This document shows, one piece after another, positions 50,119-59,000 of a stretch of DNA of 64,000 nt (position 1 is the stretch's first letter; every line of letters begins with the position of its first letter). Location: contig CAWJQA010000012.1 in the NCBI GenBank assembly GCA_963844885.1, positions 992,001 to 1,056,000 of the forward strand. Direction: 5' to 3'. The translations under genes were made by a program, and so were the position numbers. The stretch comes from DATMER01 sp963844885 (GTDB lineage: Bacteria > Acidobacteriota > Thermoanaerobaculia > Multivoradales > UBA5704). The notes below the pieces were generated by a model, which did no database searches, was not told the DNA's origin, and was given only the letters and a program-made list of their open reading frames with translations.

Positions 50119-50282
50119 TCGACACCAGCGTCTTCATCAAGATCGAGCGCAGTGGGGAGACTCCCGAGTTTCTCCTGGAACGGCTTGGAGACGAGGTCAT
50201 TGCCCTCTCCGCCGTGACGGCTTCAGAGCTTCTCCACGGGGTCCATCGCGCCGAGGGCGCCTTGCGCCGGGGGAGGCCTTGA
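50106..50282 (+). pseudogene. Truncated VapC PIN toxin
   Basis: TTG 50106 begins MALLIDTSVFIKIERSGETP, then LSAVTASELLHGVHRAEGAL. These are the first half of a VapC: the first Asp in LIDTSVFI and the Glu in TASELLHGV. The frame stops after 58 residues (RRGRP), whereas the family has about 130 with two more acidic residues. The distal half is missing; the next gene begins 27 bases on. No RNase activity is expected. Confidence 0.68.
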
Positions 50283-50309
50283 AGCTCACCCTCTGGTAAA
50301 CTTCGATGT

Positions 50310-51293
50310 TCAGTCGCCGAGCTGGTCCAGAAACTCCTCCACGACGTGGTTGAACGCCTCCGGACGGTCCATCATCAGCCAGTGGCCGGTGCCGGGCATC
50401 ATACGGGTGGACAGGTCCGGCTGGAGGCGGTGCAGACTGTTGGGGAGGCTGTTCATGTCGCTCACGACGGAGAGCTTCGGGCCGGGATACTTCTTGAGCG
50501 ACTTCAGGGTCGGGTACTTGAACGAGCCTTCCAGCGACTTCACGATGGCGGTCTCGTCGGTCAGCCTCAGATCTTCCAGGACCCAGCGGGCGGCGTCCTT
50601 GTCGCCACCGACCAGGAGCTGTCGGAAGTAGGAGGTCAGCTCTCCGACCGGATCTTTCCGTAGCGATGCCAGGAACGGCTCCGTCTCTTCCCTCGGCATC
50701 CGGGTGAGGTCGCCGCTCGGATCGACCAGCAGGAGGCCCGCCACCCGCTCGGGGTGCCGGGAGGCATAGTCGATCGCCACCGTCGCGCCCAGGCTGTGGC
50801 CGGCCAGTACGAAGCGGCGCAGGCCGAGCTGGTCCACCACCGCCTCGACGTCTCCCGCCAGAGCCCGGATGGAATAGTCGCCGTCCTCCGCCGGATCGGA
50901 CTCGCCGTGGCCGCGCAGGTCGATCGCCACCCCCCGGCGGTGCCGGCGCAGGTGGTCGAGCTGGAGCGCCCACTGGCCGCCGTTGCCCGCCAGGCTGTGG
51001 AGGAAGACGGCCGGGAGGAACCGGGATTCCGGGTCGCCGCCGTCCCGGACATAGAGATTGCCGGCCGGACCGGAGACCCAGACGCCCACGCTCTCCGGCG
51101 GCTCGGGAGGATAGAACCCCTCCTCCGGCCGGCCGGCCGGCTCCTCCGGCTCCATCTCCGGCTCCGCGGCGTCGCGGCGCTTCCGCCCACCCAGCACGGC
51201 GGCAAGCATCCCCAGGCCGGCCGCTCCCAGCAGCATCCAGAGCAGACCGCGGGGCCTCGAAGACCGCCGGTATCGGAATTGTCGTCGTCTCAT
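50310..51293 (-). CDS. Membrane-anchored alpha/beta hydrolase
   Basis: A protein of 327 residues. An N-terminal basic stretch and one membrane segment (LLWMLLGAAGLGMLAAVLGG) are followed by a Glu/Pro-rich linker and an alpha/beta hydrolase domain from about 75. The oxyanion region is AVFLHSLAGNGGQWALQLDH; the nucleophile elbow is FVLAGHSLGATVAIDYASRH (Ser in GHSLG); the His is in MMPGTGHWLMMDRPEAF. It may be an esterase, dehalogenase-like or epoxide-hydrolase-like enzyme; the substrate is unknown. ATG 51293 is the start nearest the membrane anchor; longer frames lack support. Confidence 0.78.
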   Translation of the reverse strand: MRRRQFRYRRSSRPRGLLWMLLGAAGLGMLAAVLGGRKRRDAAEPEMEPEEPAGRPEEGFYPPEPPESVGVWVSGPAGNLYVRDGGDPESRFLPAVFLHSLAGNGGQWALQLDHLRRHRRGVAIDLRGHGESDPAEDGDYSIRALAGDVEAVVDQLGLRRFVLAGHSLGATVAIDYASRHPERVAGLLLVDPSGDLTRMPREETEPFLASLRKDPVGELTSYFRQLLVGGDKDAARWVLEDLRLTDETAIVKSLEGSFKYPTLKSLKKYPGPKLSVVSDMNSLPNSLHRLQPDLSTRMMPGTGHWLMMDRPEAFNHVVEEFLDQLGD

Positions 51294-51465
51294 CGCGCAC
51301 CTCGCCTCCATCCCCAACGTAACACGCGCGCCCCCGGCGGGGAAGGGGACAGGCGCATTCGCAGCTACCCTGAAATGACATTCGCGCCCCGTTTTCCGTC
51401 TTTTTATAGGGCAAAACGGGCCGCCCGGCCGGGCGGCGGTCCAATCCCCAAGGAGACCGACGCGA

Positions 51466-52131
51466 ATGCCCACCTTCCATGCCTTCTTCCGCGAGCTGTT
51501 CCAGACCTTCCTCGGCGACTTCCTCCGGATCGCCGAGCCCGACTTCGCCGCCCACCTCCTGCCCGAGCAGGCCCGGTTCCCGGTTCTCGACCTGACCGGC
51601 TGGAGCGACGAAGAGCGCGCCGCCATCGGCACCGTGGCCGACGTGCCGACCCACATCGGCGACTCGGTCACGGTCCTCGTCCATGCCGAGCCCGAGCCGC
51701 TCAGCCCGGCCGAGACCTCCCGGCGCCTCAACCGCTACTTCGTCGGCCTGGAGACGAAGTACTCCCAGCCGGTCGTCCTGACCGCCGTCTACCTGCGCGG
51801 CGGCCGGCCGGGGCTCAACCTGGAATCCGCTTCGGTCAACCCGCTCCTCGACGTGGAGATGGTGCGGATCTTCTACACCGCCTTCGGCCTCGCCGAAGCC
51901 CGGGCCGAGCACTACCTCGAACGGCCCGAGCCGCTCGCCTGGGCCCTGGCCGCGCTCATGCGGCCGGTGCGCCGCAGCCGGGTGGAGCACCGGCTGGACT
52001 GCCTGCGCCGCATCGCCCGCGCCGGCCTGCCCGCCCGGGAGACCGGCCTCCTCACAACCTGCGTCGAGGAGTGGATGGAGATGCGGGCCGAGGACCGGGC
52101 CGAGCTCCTCCGTGGTACAACGGTGCCCTGA
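51466..52131 (+). CDS. Rpn-like PD-(D/E)XK protein, probably degenerate
   Basis: A protein of 221 residues. The N-terminus FHAFFRELFQTFLGDFLRIA and the block VTVLVHAEPEPLSPAETSRR then LNRYFVGLETKYSQPVVLTA and VYLRGGRPG follow the Rpn/transposase-like nuclease family (PD-(D/E)XK, recombination-promoting). In active members an ELD-type Asp precedes VAxVPT; here it reads AAIGTVADVPTH. The Glu-x-Gln/Glu block is altered to HAEPEP. The nuclease centre therefore seems damaged, and the function may be lost or changed. It is followed 19 bases later by the rhodanese gene. Confidence 0.55.
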   Translation: MPTFHAFFRELFQTFLGDFLRIAEPDFAAHLLPEQARFPVLDLTGWSDEERAAIGTVADVPTHIGDSVTVLVHAEPEPLSPAETSRRLNRYFVGLETKYSQPVVLTAVYLRGGRPGLNLESASVNPLLDVEMVRIFYTAFGLAEARAEHYLERPEPLAWALAALMRPVRRSRVEHRLDCLRRIARAGLPARETGLLTTCVEEWMEMRAEDRAELLRGTTVP

Positions 52132-52150
52132 CAAAAGGAGGTCAGAAACG

Positions 52151-52621
52151 ATGCTCAAACACCTCGTACCCTTGGCCGTCATCCTGGCGATGCCAGGCGC
52201 CCAGGCCCAACTCCACCCCCAGGCGCCGGATCCGGCGACGGCTCCGGCACCGGCGGCGGCGCCGATGGCCGCACCGGCCGACCCGCTGGCCGAGGCGCCG
52301 CGGATCTCGGCGGCCGACGCCAAGAAGGCGCTGGACGCCGGCAAAGCCATTCTGATCGACGTCCGCGGCGCCGGCGAATGGCAGGCGGAACATGCCAAGG
52401 GGGCCATCAGCATTCCGGTCAACGAGCTCTATGCCCGGACCGGTGAGCTCCCGAAAGACAAGCAGGTCATCGCGTATTGCACGTGACATGCCGAACACAC
52501 GAGCGCCCGTGCGGTGCTCGAGCTTCGGAAGCAGGGTTTCGAGACGGCGGCGGCTCTCCTGGGCGGGCTCCAGGCCTGGAAAGACGCCGGGTACGAGGTC
52601 GAGCATCAGCCCGCGCCGTGA
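52151..52621 (+). CDS. Exported rhodanese, candidate selenoprotein with in-frame UGA
   Basis: A protein of 156 residues if UGA 52484-52486 is read through, as selenocysteine or otherwise. AAAGGAGGT precedes ATG 52151. A signal peptide covers about 1-19 (LVPLAVILAMPGAQAQ), then a Pro/Ala linker and a rhodanese domain: ISAADAKKALDAGKAILIDV, RGAGEWQAEHAKGAISIPVN, KQVIAYCT, then UGA, then HAEHTSARAVLELRKQGFET and LLGGLQAWKDAGYEVEH. The sequence after UGA is a perfect family continuation. Related proteins carry YCxC here, so UGA replaces a Cys two residues after the YC Cys. A SECIS-like hairpin follows. The alternative is a simple TGC/TGT-to-TGA nonsense change or an assembly error. Confidence 0.7.
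52500..52520 (+). promoter_or_regulatory. Bacterial SECIS-like hairpin after the UGA
   Basis: CGAGCGCC (52500-52507) pairs with GGTGCTCG (52513-52520), 8 bp including one G-U, closing the loop CGTGC. The loop begins 22 bases after the UGA and has a G in its second position followed by U. Bacterial SECIS elements are short stem-loops inside the coding region whose loop lies roughly 16-37 bases after UGA with a G among the first loop bases. The fold is read by eye; its function is inferred. Confidence 0.5.
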
Positions 52622-53976
52622 TCGATAGGCAGCCGCACCGTGAAGGTGGACCCCACGCCGGGCCGGCTCTCGCATTCGAGCGTCCCGCCGTGGGCGTCCA
52701 CCAGGCTGCGGCAGATCGCCAGGCCCAGGCCGCTCCCGCCCAGGTCGCGCGACCGCGCCTTGTCCACGCGATGGAAACGTTTGAAGAGAAGCACCCGCTC
52801 TTCCTCGGAGATACCCACGCCGGTGTCGGCCACCGCCAGCACCGCCTCCTGCCCCTCGACCGCCAGCCGGACGTCCACCCGCCCGTTCTCGCGGTTGTAG
52901 CGGATGGCGTTGCTCAGAAGATTCGTCACCACCTGGGATAACCGCTGCCTGTCGCCGGTGCAGGTCACCGCCTCCAGATCCAGACCGATCTCGATTCCGC
53001 GCTCGGCGGCCAGCGGCTGGATCAGCCCGGCGCACTCCTCAACGCACGCGCGCAGGTCGATCGGCGCGGGCTGCAAGGAGAGCATGCCGGCGTCGGCGCG
53101 CGCCAGCGTGAGGAGGTCGTCCACCAGCGAGCGCATGCGCTGCGACGCGTTGGCGCAGGTGACCAGCGCCTCCCTGTACTCCTCGGCGGTGCGCTGCCGC
53201 GACAACGCCAGCTCGGCCTGCGAGCAGATCACGGCGAGCGGCGTGCGCAGCTCGTGAGACGCGTCGGCCGTGAAGCTCTTCTGCTGTTCGAAAGCCGCTT
53301 CGAGCCGCTCGAGCATCCGGTTGAGCACCCTGGCCAGAGGCCCGAGCTCGCTCTCCGTCTCCTCCACGTCGATCCGCTGCGAGAGGTTGGAGCCGGAGAC
53401 CGCCTCGGCCGTGGCGCTCATGGCGGCGATCGGCCGGAGCGCGCGGTCCACCAGCAGCCAGCCGCCCGCGAGACCGACCAGGAGAACACCGAGGCCCGTG
53501 CCGGCCAGAATCCAGATCAGATGCCGGACCTGATTGTCTTCCACGGCGATCGACCGGCCGACGATCAGGTAACCGCCGTCCTCCCACGGCACCATCACCT
53601 CGCGCAGCTCGCCCCGCTGGCGAAACCGCGGCCCGCCGGCCCGCAGCCGCGCCGCGGCCGGCGGCGGCACGTCGTCCGGAGCCTGGTCCGAGAGCAGCTC
53701 GGTGCCGTCCTTCATCCGCAGCACGGCGTAAGCCGCCTCGTCTTCGTCCGCGCCGAAGCGCTGGAGGAGGCTCTCCGGGATCTCCGGCCGGCCGTGCCGG
53801 CGGCCCGAAGAGGCCCGCTGCGCGATGAGCTGCGCCGCGCTGGCCAGCTCGCTATCGGCCCGCTCGTAGGTCAGGCTCTGCAGGCGGTGGTACAGAGTCG
53901 AGCCGAAACCGGCGAGCACCGCGAGGAGGAGCGCGCTGTACCAGCCGAGCAGGTTGCCGCGGATCGACCTAAGCAT
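52606..53976 (-). CDS. Sensor histidine kinase with HAMP domain
   Basis: A protein of 456 residues. Two membrane segments (about 8-28 and 155-176) flank a periplasmic sensor of 125 residues. A HAMP linker follows (RALRPIAAMSATAEAVSGSN), then HisKA with H241 in FTADASHELRTPLAVI, and a HATPase domain with VTNLLSNAIRYNRENGR, VADTGVGISEEER and GGSGLGLAICRSLV. It phosphorylates the response regulator encoded immediately upstream (8-base overlap). Its 3' end overlaps the convergent rhodanese frame by 16 bases. The sensor ligand is unknown; QseC/TctE-type kinases look alike. Confidence 0.93.
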   Translation of the reverse strand: MLRSIRGNLLGWYSALLLAVLAGFGSTLYHRLQSLTYERADSELASAAQLIAQRASSGRRHGRPEIPESLLQRFGADEDEAAYAVLRMKDGTELLSDQAPDDVPPPAAARLRAGGPRFRQRGELREVMVPWEDGGYLIVGRSIAVEDNQVRHLIWILAGTGLGVLLVGLAGGWLLVDRALRPIAAMSATAEAVSGSNLSQRIDVEETESELGPLARVLNRMLERLEAAFEQQKSFTADASHELRTPLAVICSQAELALSRQRTAEEYREALVTCANASQRMRSLVDDLLTLARADAGMLSLQPAPIDLRACVEECAGLIQPLAAERGIEIGLDLEAVTCTGDRQRLSQVVTNLLSNAIRYNRENGRVDVRLAVEGQEAVLAVADTGVGISEEERVLLFKRFHRVDKARSRDLGGSGLGLAICRSLVDAHGGTLECESRPGVGSTFTVRLPIDHGAG

Positions 53977-54652
53977 CGATCACGTACCCGATGCCCCGGC
54001 GCGTCTGGATGAAATCCTTGCCCAGCTTTTTCCGGATGTTCGACACGTGTACGTCCAGAAGGTTGGAGAAGCTGTCTTCGTCTTCATCGAAAAGGTGAGC
54101 ATAGAGGTCGGTGCGCGACACGACCCGGCCGCGGTTGAGAGCCAGCCTCTCCACCAGGGCGAGCTCGCGGGCCGTGAGATGGACCGGCGCGCCGTCGCGG
54201 GTGATGGTGCGGGCGGCGAGGTCGAGCTGAATCTCACCCTGGCCGCCCTGGCCGCGATGACCGCCGAGGACGATGACCGGCGCCGCCTGTCCGGAAGCGC
54301 GGCGGATCAAGGCGCGCAGCCGCGCCCGCAGCTCGGCCAGGGCGAACGGTTTGACCAGGTAGTCATCCGCCCCGGTGTCCAGGCCGCGCACCCGGTCGGC
54401 CACCCCCTCGCGGGCGGTGAGGATCAGCACGGGGACCCTGCGCTCCTCGGCACGCAGCCGGGCCAGGAGATCCCAGCCACTCAACCGGGGAAGCATCAAG
54501 TCCAGGACCAGCGCGTCATAATCCCAGGTTGTCGCCTTGTAGAGGCCGGTAGAGCCGTCCGCGGCGGTATCGACGGCATAGCCGTCCTCCCGCAGCGCCT
54601 GCTCCAGGAGGCGCCTCAGATCGGGCTCGTCTTCAATAACCAGGACTCGCAC
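53969..54652 (-). CDS. OmpR-type response regulator
   Basis: A protein of 227 residues. The receiver has VLVIEDEPDLRRLLEQALRE and the phospho-acceptor D51 in DALVLDLMLPRLSGWDLLAR, followed by VLILTAREGVADRVRGLDTG and YLVKPFALAELRARL. The winged-helix C-domain has LTARELALVERLALNRGRVV and FSNLLDVHVSNIRKKLG. It is the first gene of the two-component operon; its targets may include its own promoter. Intact. Confidence 0.94.
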   Translation of the reverse strand: MRVLVIEDEPDLRRLLEQALREDGYAVDTAADGSTGLYKATTWDYDALVLDLMLPRLSGWDLLARLRAEERRVPVLILTAREGVADRVRGLDTGADDYLVKPFALAELRARLRALIRRASGQAAPVIVLGGHRGQGGQGEIQLDLAARTITRDGAPVHLTARELALVERLALNRGRVVSRTDLYAHLFDEDEDSFSNLLDVHVSNIRKKLGKDFIQTRRGIGYVIDA

Positions 54653-54787
54653 CGCGGTTCATTCTGGAGCAGCGCACCGATCTTGGCAATCGAGGCCGGT
54701 GGGTCGAGGCCGGTGGGGCCAGCGCTCTCGGACGGGAGTCGAACGGGAAGAGGAATGTCCGAAAGCGCTGGCCGGCCGGCGGCTGGA

Positions 54788-55024
54788 TCAGCCCTTGCTC
54801 TTCGTGGAATCCTTCTGGGACGACGAGGAGGAGGAAGAGGAAGTGGTCGAGCTGGCCGGCTTGCGGTGGCGCCGGTGGTGGGTCGAAGCGGGAGCGGAGG
54901 TCTTGACTGCGGGCTTGGCCGACGTCGCACCGGCAGCCGGGGCCGGGCTGGTGGCCGCGAAAGCCGCCGTCGCGGAGGTGAGGGAGAGGAGCAGGAGGGC
55001 GGAGGAAAGGGTCTTGGACATCAT
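54788..55024 (-). CDS. Small exported Ala/Ser-rich protein
   Basis: A 78-residue protein with GAAAGGAG before ATG 55024 (a second ATG follows directly). A signal peptide covers about 1-24 (LSSALLLLSLTSATAAFAAT). The mature part is low complexity: Ala/Pro-rich, then THHRRHRKPASSTTSS and a run of Ser, ending KDSTKSKG. The unfolded basic composition suggests wall or outer-membrane contact. It lies upstream of the two-component operon on the same strand, 135 bases away, and could be its target. Not assigned to a family. Confidence 0.6.
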   Translation of the reverse strand: MMSKTLSSALLLLSLTSATAAFAATSPAPAAGATSAKPAVKTSAPASTHHRRHRKPASSTTSSSSSSSSQKDSTKSKG

Positions 55025-55656
55025 TGCGGTTCTCCTTTCGAGAGGTTGTGGGAGCCCGGAGGCCCCCTTCGCAAGACGTACCCTACGACTCCCTACCTTT
55101 AGAGAAGATGAAGGTGGGACCATGAAATCTCCCGGCCCCCCCGGTTTGGTGGGTTCGTGGTAACGGAGAGGAGAGACGTCCCGAAGTTTCGGGACCCGGT
55201 GAGGTTTCGGGTAACGGACTGGGAACGTCTCTACCTCGGGCGCACAGTCGACTCCCCGGACGCAAAGGCAACTCCCCTGACGCAAAGTCGACTCCTCTGG
55301 CGCAACGTCAACTTCCCAGGCGCAACGTCAACTTCCCAGACGCAACGTCAACTTCCCAGACGCAACGTCAACTTCCCAGACGCAACGTCGACTCCTCTGG
55401 CGCAAAGTCAACTTCCCGGACGCAACGTCAACTTCCCGAACGCGAAGTCGACTCCTCTGGCGCAACGTCAACTTCCCAGACGCGAAGTCGACTCCTCTGG
55501 CGCAACGTCAACTCCCCGGACGCGAAGTCAACTTCCCTGGCGCAGAGTCAACTTCCCGGACGCAACGTCAACTTCCCTGGCGCAACGTCACCTTCCCTTG
55601 CAACAGAGGAGGCTCCCCGGGCGGCCCGCAGGCTTTCGGCTGAGCGCACTGTCCCC
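55025..55656. other. Gene-free region with tandem array
   Basis: It holds the leader of the small exported protein, two TTTCGGG-containing segments (55184-55215) and the 20-bp array at 55245-55610. No credible coding sequence; all frames through the array are repetitive. Confidence 0.7.
55245..55610. repeat. 20-bp tandem array, about 18 copies
   Basis: The unit is CGCAACGTCAACTTCCCAGA, with a second form in which GTCGACTCCTCTGG replaces GTCAACTTCCCAGA. The period is exactly 20 over most of the array. Read on the minus strand each unit contains TTGACG or CGACG. It lies between two minus-strand genes. Confidence 0.92.
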
Positions 55657-55935
55657 TTACCAGTGGAGCAGGAAAACGGGCGCCATCGCTGCCAGGGCAG
55701 CGCCGACTTGCAGGCCCAGGACGGGCACAGCCTGTCTGGGCGACCGCGGCAGCCACTTGAACGCGAAGAACAACACGACAGGTGCCTGGGCAGCCATGAG
55801 GAGCTGCCAGATGTGGGCAGCCGCACCCTCATCCGCCTGGGGGGCGGTGCCGTGCAAAGCGACGAACATCAGCACGGTGGCGAGGGCACAGAGGGACATG
55901 GCCACGGGAAGGAACGCGCTCGGGTGCTTCAGCAT
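55657..55935 (-). CDS. Small membrane protein, unknown
   Basis: A protein of 92 residues with three hydrophobic segments: FLPVAMSLCALATVLMFVAL (about 8-27), IWQLLMAAQAPVVLFFAFKW (about 42-61) and GLQVGAALAAMAPVFLLHW (about 73-92). ATG 55935 follows AAAGGAG. No family is recognised; similar short three-helix proteins are common in the phylum suspected here. It stands alone, preceded by the S41 protease gene 147 bases away on the same strand. Confidence 0.65.
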   Translation of the reverse strand: MLKHPSAFLPVAMSLCALATVLMFVALHGTAPQADEGAAAHIWQLLMAAQAPVVLFFAFKWLPRSPRQAVPVLGLQVGAALAAMAPVFLLHW

Positions 55936-56020
55936 GGTTCATGGACTCCTTTCGCCGGCCGGGATGCCAGCTCAACCAGCATAAAGCAATTTGCAACCCG
56001 CGGCGGCCTCGTATACGTCG

Positions 56021-56066
56021 CCCCCTCTCCCGGGGCGGGTGGACTCGGGCGGTCCGGGAGAGGGGG
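56021..56066. repeat. CCCTCTCC-type palindrome after the S41 gene
   Basis: A 13-bp perfect stem CCCCCTCTCCCGG / CCGGGAGAGGGGG around a 20-base loop. The same CCCTCTCC/GGAGAGGG theme occurs at 62285-62310. It lies 16 bases after the S41 protease stop and may act as a terminator or be a widespread genomic repeat. Confidence 0.75.
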
Positions 56067-56081
56067 CCGGGGGGTGAGGGC

Positions 56082-59000
56082 CTACTTCTTCGCCGACGCC
56101 TCGATCCCCGCCTGGGTCTTGATTGGACCGGCGGGTTTCTTCGGCAGATGCCTCGGCTCGGCGTCCATCTTCTTCATCACTTCCGCGACGGCCCGCTCGA
56201 GCTGCGGATCGTGGCCTTCGAGCACCGACTTCGGATCGTTCTCCACCACGATGTCCGGATCGACGCCGTGGCCTTCGATGATCCAGTCACCCTTCACCGA
56301 CGCCGTGCCGGACTCGGGTACGAAGATCTGGCCGCCGTCGATCAGCGGACCGTGGCCCGAAATGCCGACCACGCCGCCCCAGCTCCGCTTGCCGATCAGA
56401 GGGCCGAGGCCCGCCTCCCGGAACATGGCCGGGAAGATGTCGCCGTCCGACGACGAGTTCTCGTTGATCAAGCAGGCCATGTGGCCGTAGAAGACCACCG
56501 CCGGATAGGTCCCGGCCTCGTCGCTCAGCCGGCCGAATTCCACCGACAGGAGCTGGCGGCGCAGCCGCTCGATCAGCGTCTGGGAGATGAAGCCGCCGCC
56601 GTTTTCCCGCACGTCCACGATCAGGCCTTCCTTGCGGACCTGGCCGTAGAACCACTTCACGAACTCCTGCATTCCGTCCTCACCCATGTCCGGAATGTGG
56701 AGGTAGCCGATGCGCCCGTTCGACATCTTGTCGACCTTTTCGCGGTTTCCATTCACCCAGTCGAGATAGACCAGATGGGTCTCCGTGTCGATCGGCTCGA
56801 AGGTGACTTCGCGCGCGCCGTCGAAGGTGGGCCTGGCGTTGACCGTCAACCGCACCGGCCGGTCCGCCTTGTGGCGCAGGAGACGATAAGGGTTGTCGTT
56901 CGCCACCAGCTCCTCGCCGTCGACGGCCAGGACGTAGTCGCCTTCTTTCACGTCCACTCCGATCTCGGTCAGCGGCGCGCGGTAGAGCTCTTCCTCGTTC
57001 TGGCCGTGGAAGATGCGCGCGATCCGGTAGCGGCCGGCCTTGGCGTCGAGCTCGAAGCGGGCGCCGGGCAGCGCCACCCGCGGACGCGGCGGCAGATCGT
57101 AGTCGCCGCCGGTCACGTAGGCGTGGGAGATGTTCAGCTCGGCGATCATCTCACCGATCACGTAGTTGAGGTCCGAACGGTGCCCGACGTACGCCACCAG
57201 CGGCCGGTACTGCTCGCGCAGCGCTTCCCAGTCGTAGCCGTGCATGTTTTCGACGTAGAAGAAATCGCGGTAGCGGCGCCAGACCTCGTCGAAGATCTCC
57301 GCCCACTCCTCGGAGGGGATCCGGTCCACGGCCAGGCCGTCGGTGGCGACGGCTTTCTTGGCGTCGCCGCCGCCCGGAGCCGCGTCCATCAGGTTGTACT
57401 GGTTGCCCTGCTGCACCAGTACTTTCGAGCCGTCCGCGGAAATCGCGTAGCCGCCGATGCCGTCCGCGAGCGCCGTCTCCTTGCGGTCCTTGAAGGAGAA
57501 GATGCGCAGCGAAGGCTCCCCCGTGCCCTCGCGGCCCAGGAAGAACGAAGGGAATTTCACGTACAGAAGGTTGCCGTCCTTGGTGACGTTGAGGCCGTCG
57601 TAGTTGTCCGCGGCGACGGGGATGCGCACCACCCGGTCGGCGAGGCCGTCGAAATCGATCTTGGTATACCCTTTCTTTTCCGGCTTCGCCTCGTCCTTCT
57701 TCTCGTCCTTCCCGCCCTTCTTCCCGTCTTTCTTCTCGTCTTTTTTCCCGGCGTCCTTCGCCTCGTCCTTCTTCTCCTCGCCGACCGTCACCTCGTCGCT
57801 CTCCAGGGGGAGCGGGCTTTTCACGTCCTTGCGCAGCGCGAGGGCGAAGAGTCCCGTGTTCCGGTCGTTGGCGAAATTGAAGTCGAAGCCGTCGAACAGG
57901 GGGGCGTACTCGCGGACGCTCACGTAATAGAGATAATCGCCCTTGGGGTCCCACACCGGGCTCGTCTCGTGGAACAGGTCGGAGGTCACCTTCCGCAGCT
58001 TGCCGTCTTCCACGCTCCAGATCCAGATGGAACGGAAGGAATTCGGGTCGGTCATGGAGAACGCCAGATGGCCGCCGCACGGAGACCACGAGTAGTCGCG
58101 GATCGTGCCGTAGACGTTGTCGGCGATCTGAGCGATATTGGCGGGGGGGTGGTCGGCCACGGTCAGGACGTAGAGCCGGCCGTCCTTGTCTCCGAACGCG
58201 ATCCGCTTGCCGTCGGGCGACCATTCGGGCGCGTAGCGCATGGCCTTGCCGCCGCTCGTGAGCTGCTCGGGTTTGCCGGAGCCGTCCTGGTCGATCAGCC
58301 AGACCTCCTCCTCGCCGGTGCGGTCGGAGATGAACGCGACCTTGCGGCCGTCGGGCGACCAGCGTGCCCACTTGTCGTGATAGCGGGAGGTGTGGGTCAG
58401 GTTGCGGGTGAGACCCTTTTCGATCGGCGCGCTGAAGACGTCGCCGCGCGCCACGAACAGCGCCCGCTCACCCTTGGGCGACAGGGCGAAATCCTCGACG
58501 CTGCCCGCCGCCGGGACGTGCGAAGGCCGGTCGTAGAGGCCGTCGTACGGCACCTGGATGGGGATGTAGTGCTCCTGCCGGGTGGCCGCTTTTTCCGAGA
58601 CGTCGAGGACGTGCAGCTCGCCGTCCATCTCGTAGACGATCCGCCCCAGGTTGTCCGAGCTCGGCCAGCGCACGTCCCACTGCGTGCTCTTCGTGACCGG
58701 CTCCACCGCGCCGCTCGCCACGTCGTAGGAATAGAGGTTGAGCGTGCCGGTGCGGTCGGAGTTGAAGAAGATCCGGTCGCCGATCCACATCGGGTCGCGG
58801 TCGGTGCGCGGGTTCGAGGTGATGTTTTTCGTCTCGTGGGTCGCGAGGTCGAAAAGGTAGAGATCCTGCGCCCAGCCGCCCTGGTAGCGCTTCCAGGTGC
58901 GGAAGTCGCGCGCGATCGGGGTGTAGACGACCTGCTTGCCGTCCGGCGAAAAATCGCCCGCGCCCGAGATCGGCATCGGCAGCGGCTCGCCCAGGCCGCC

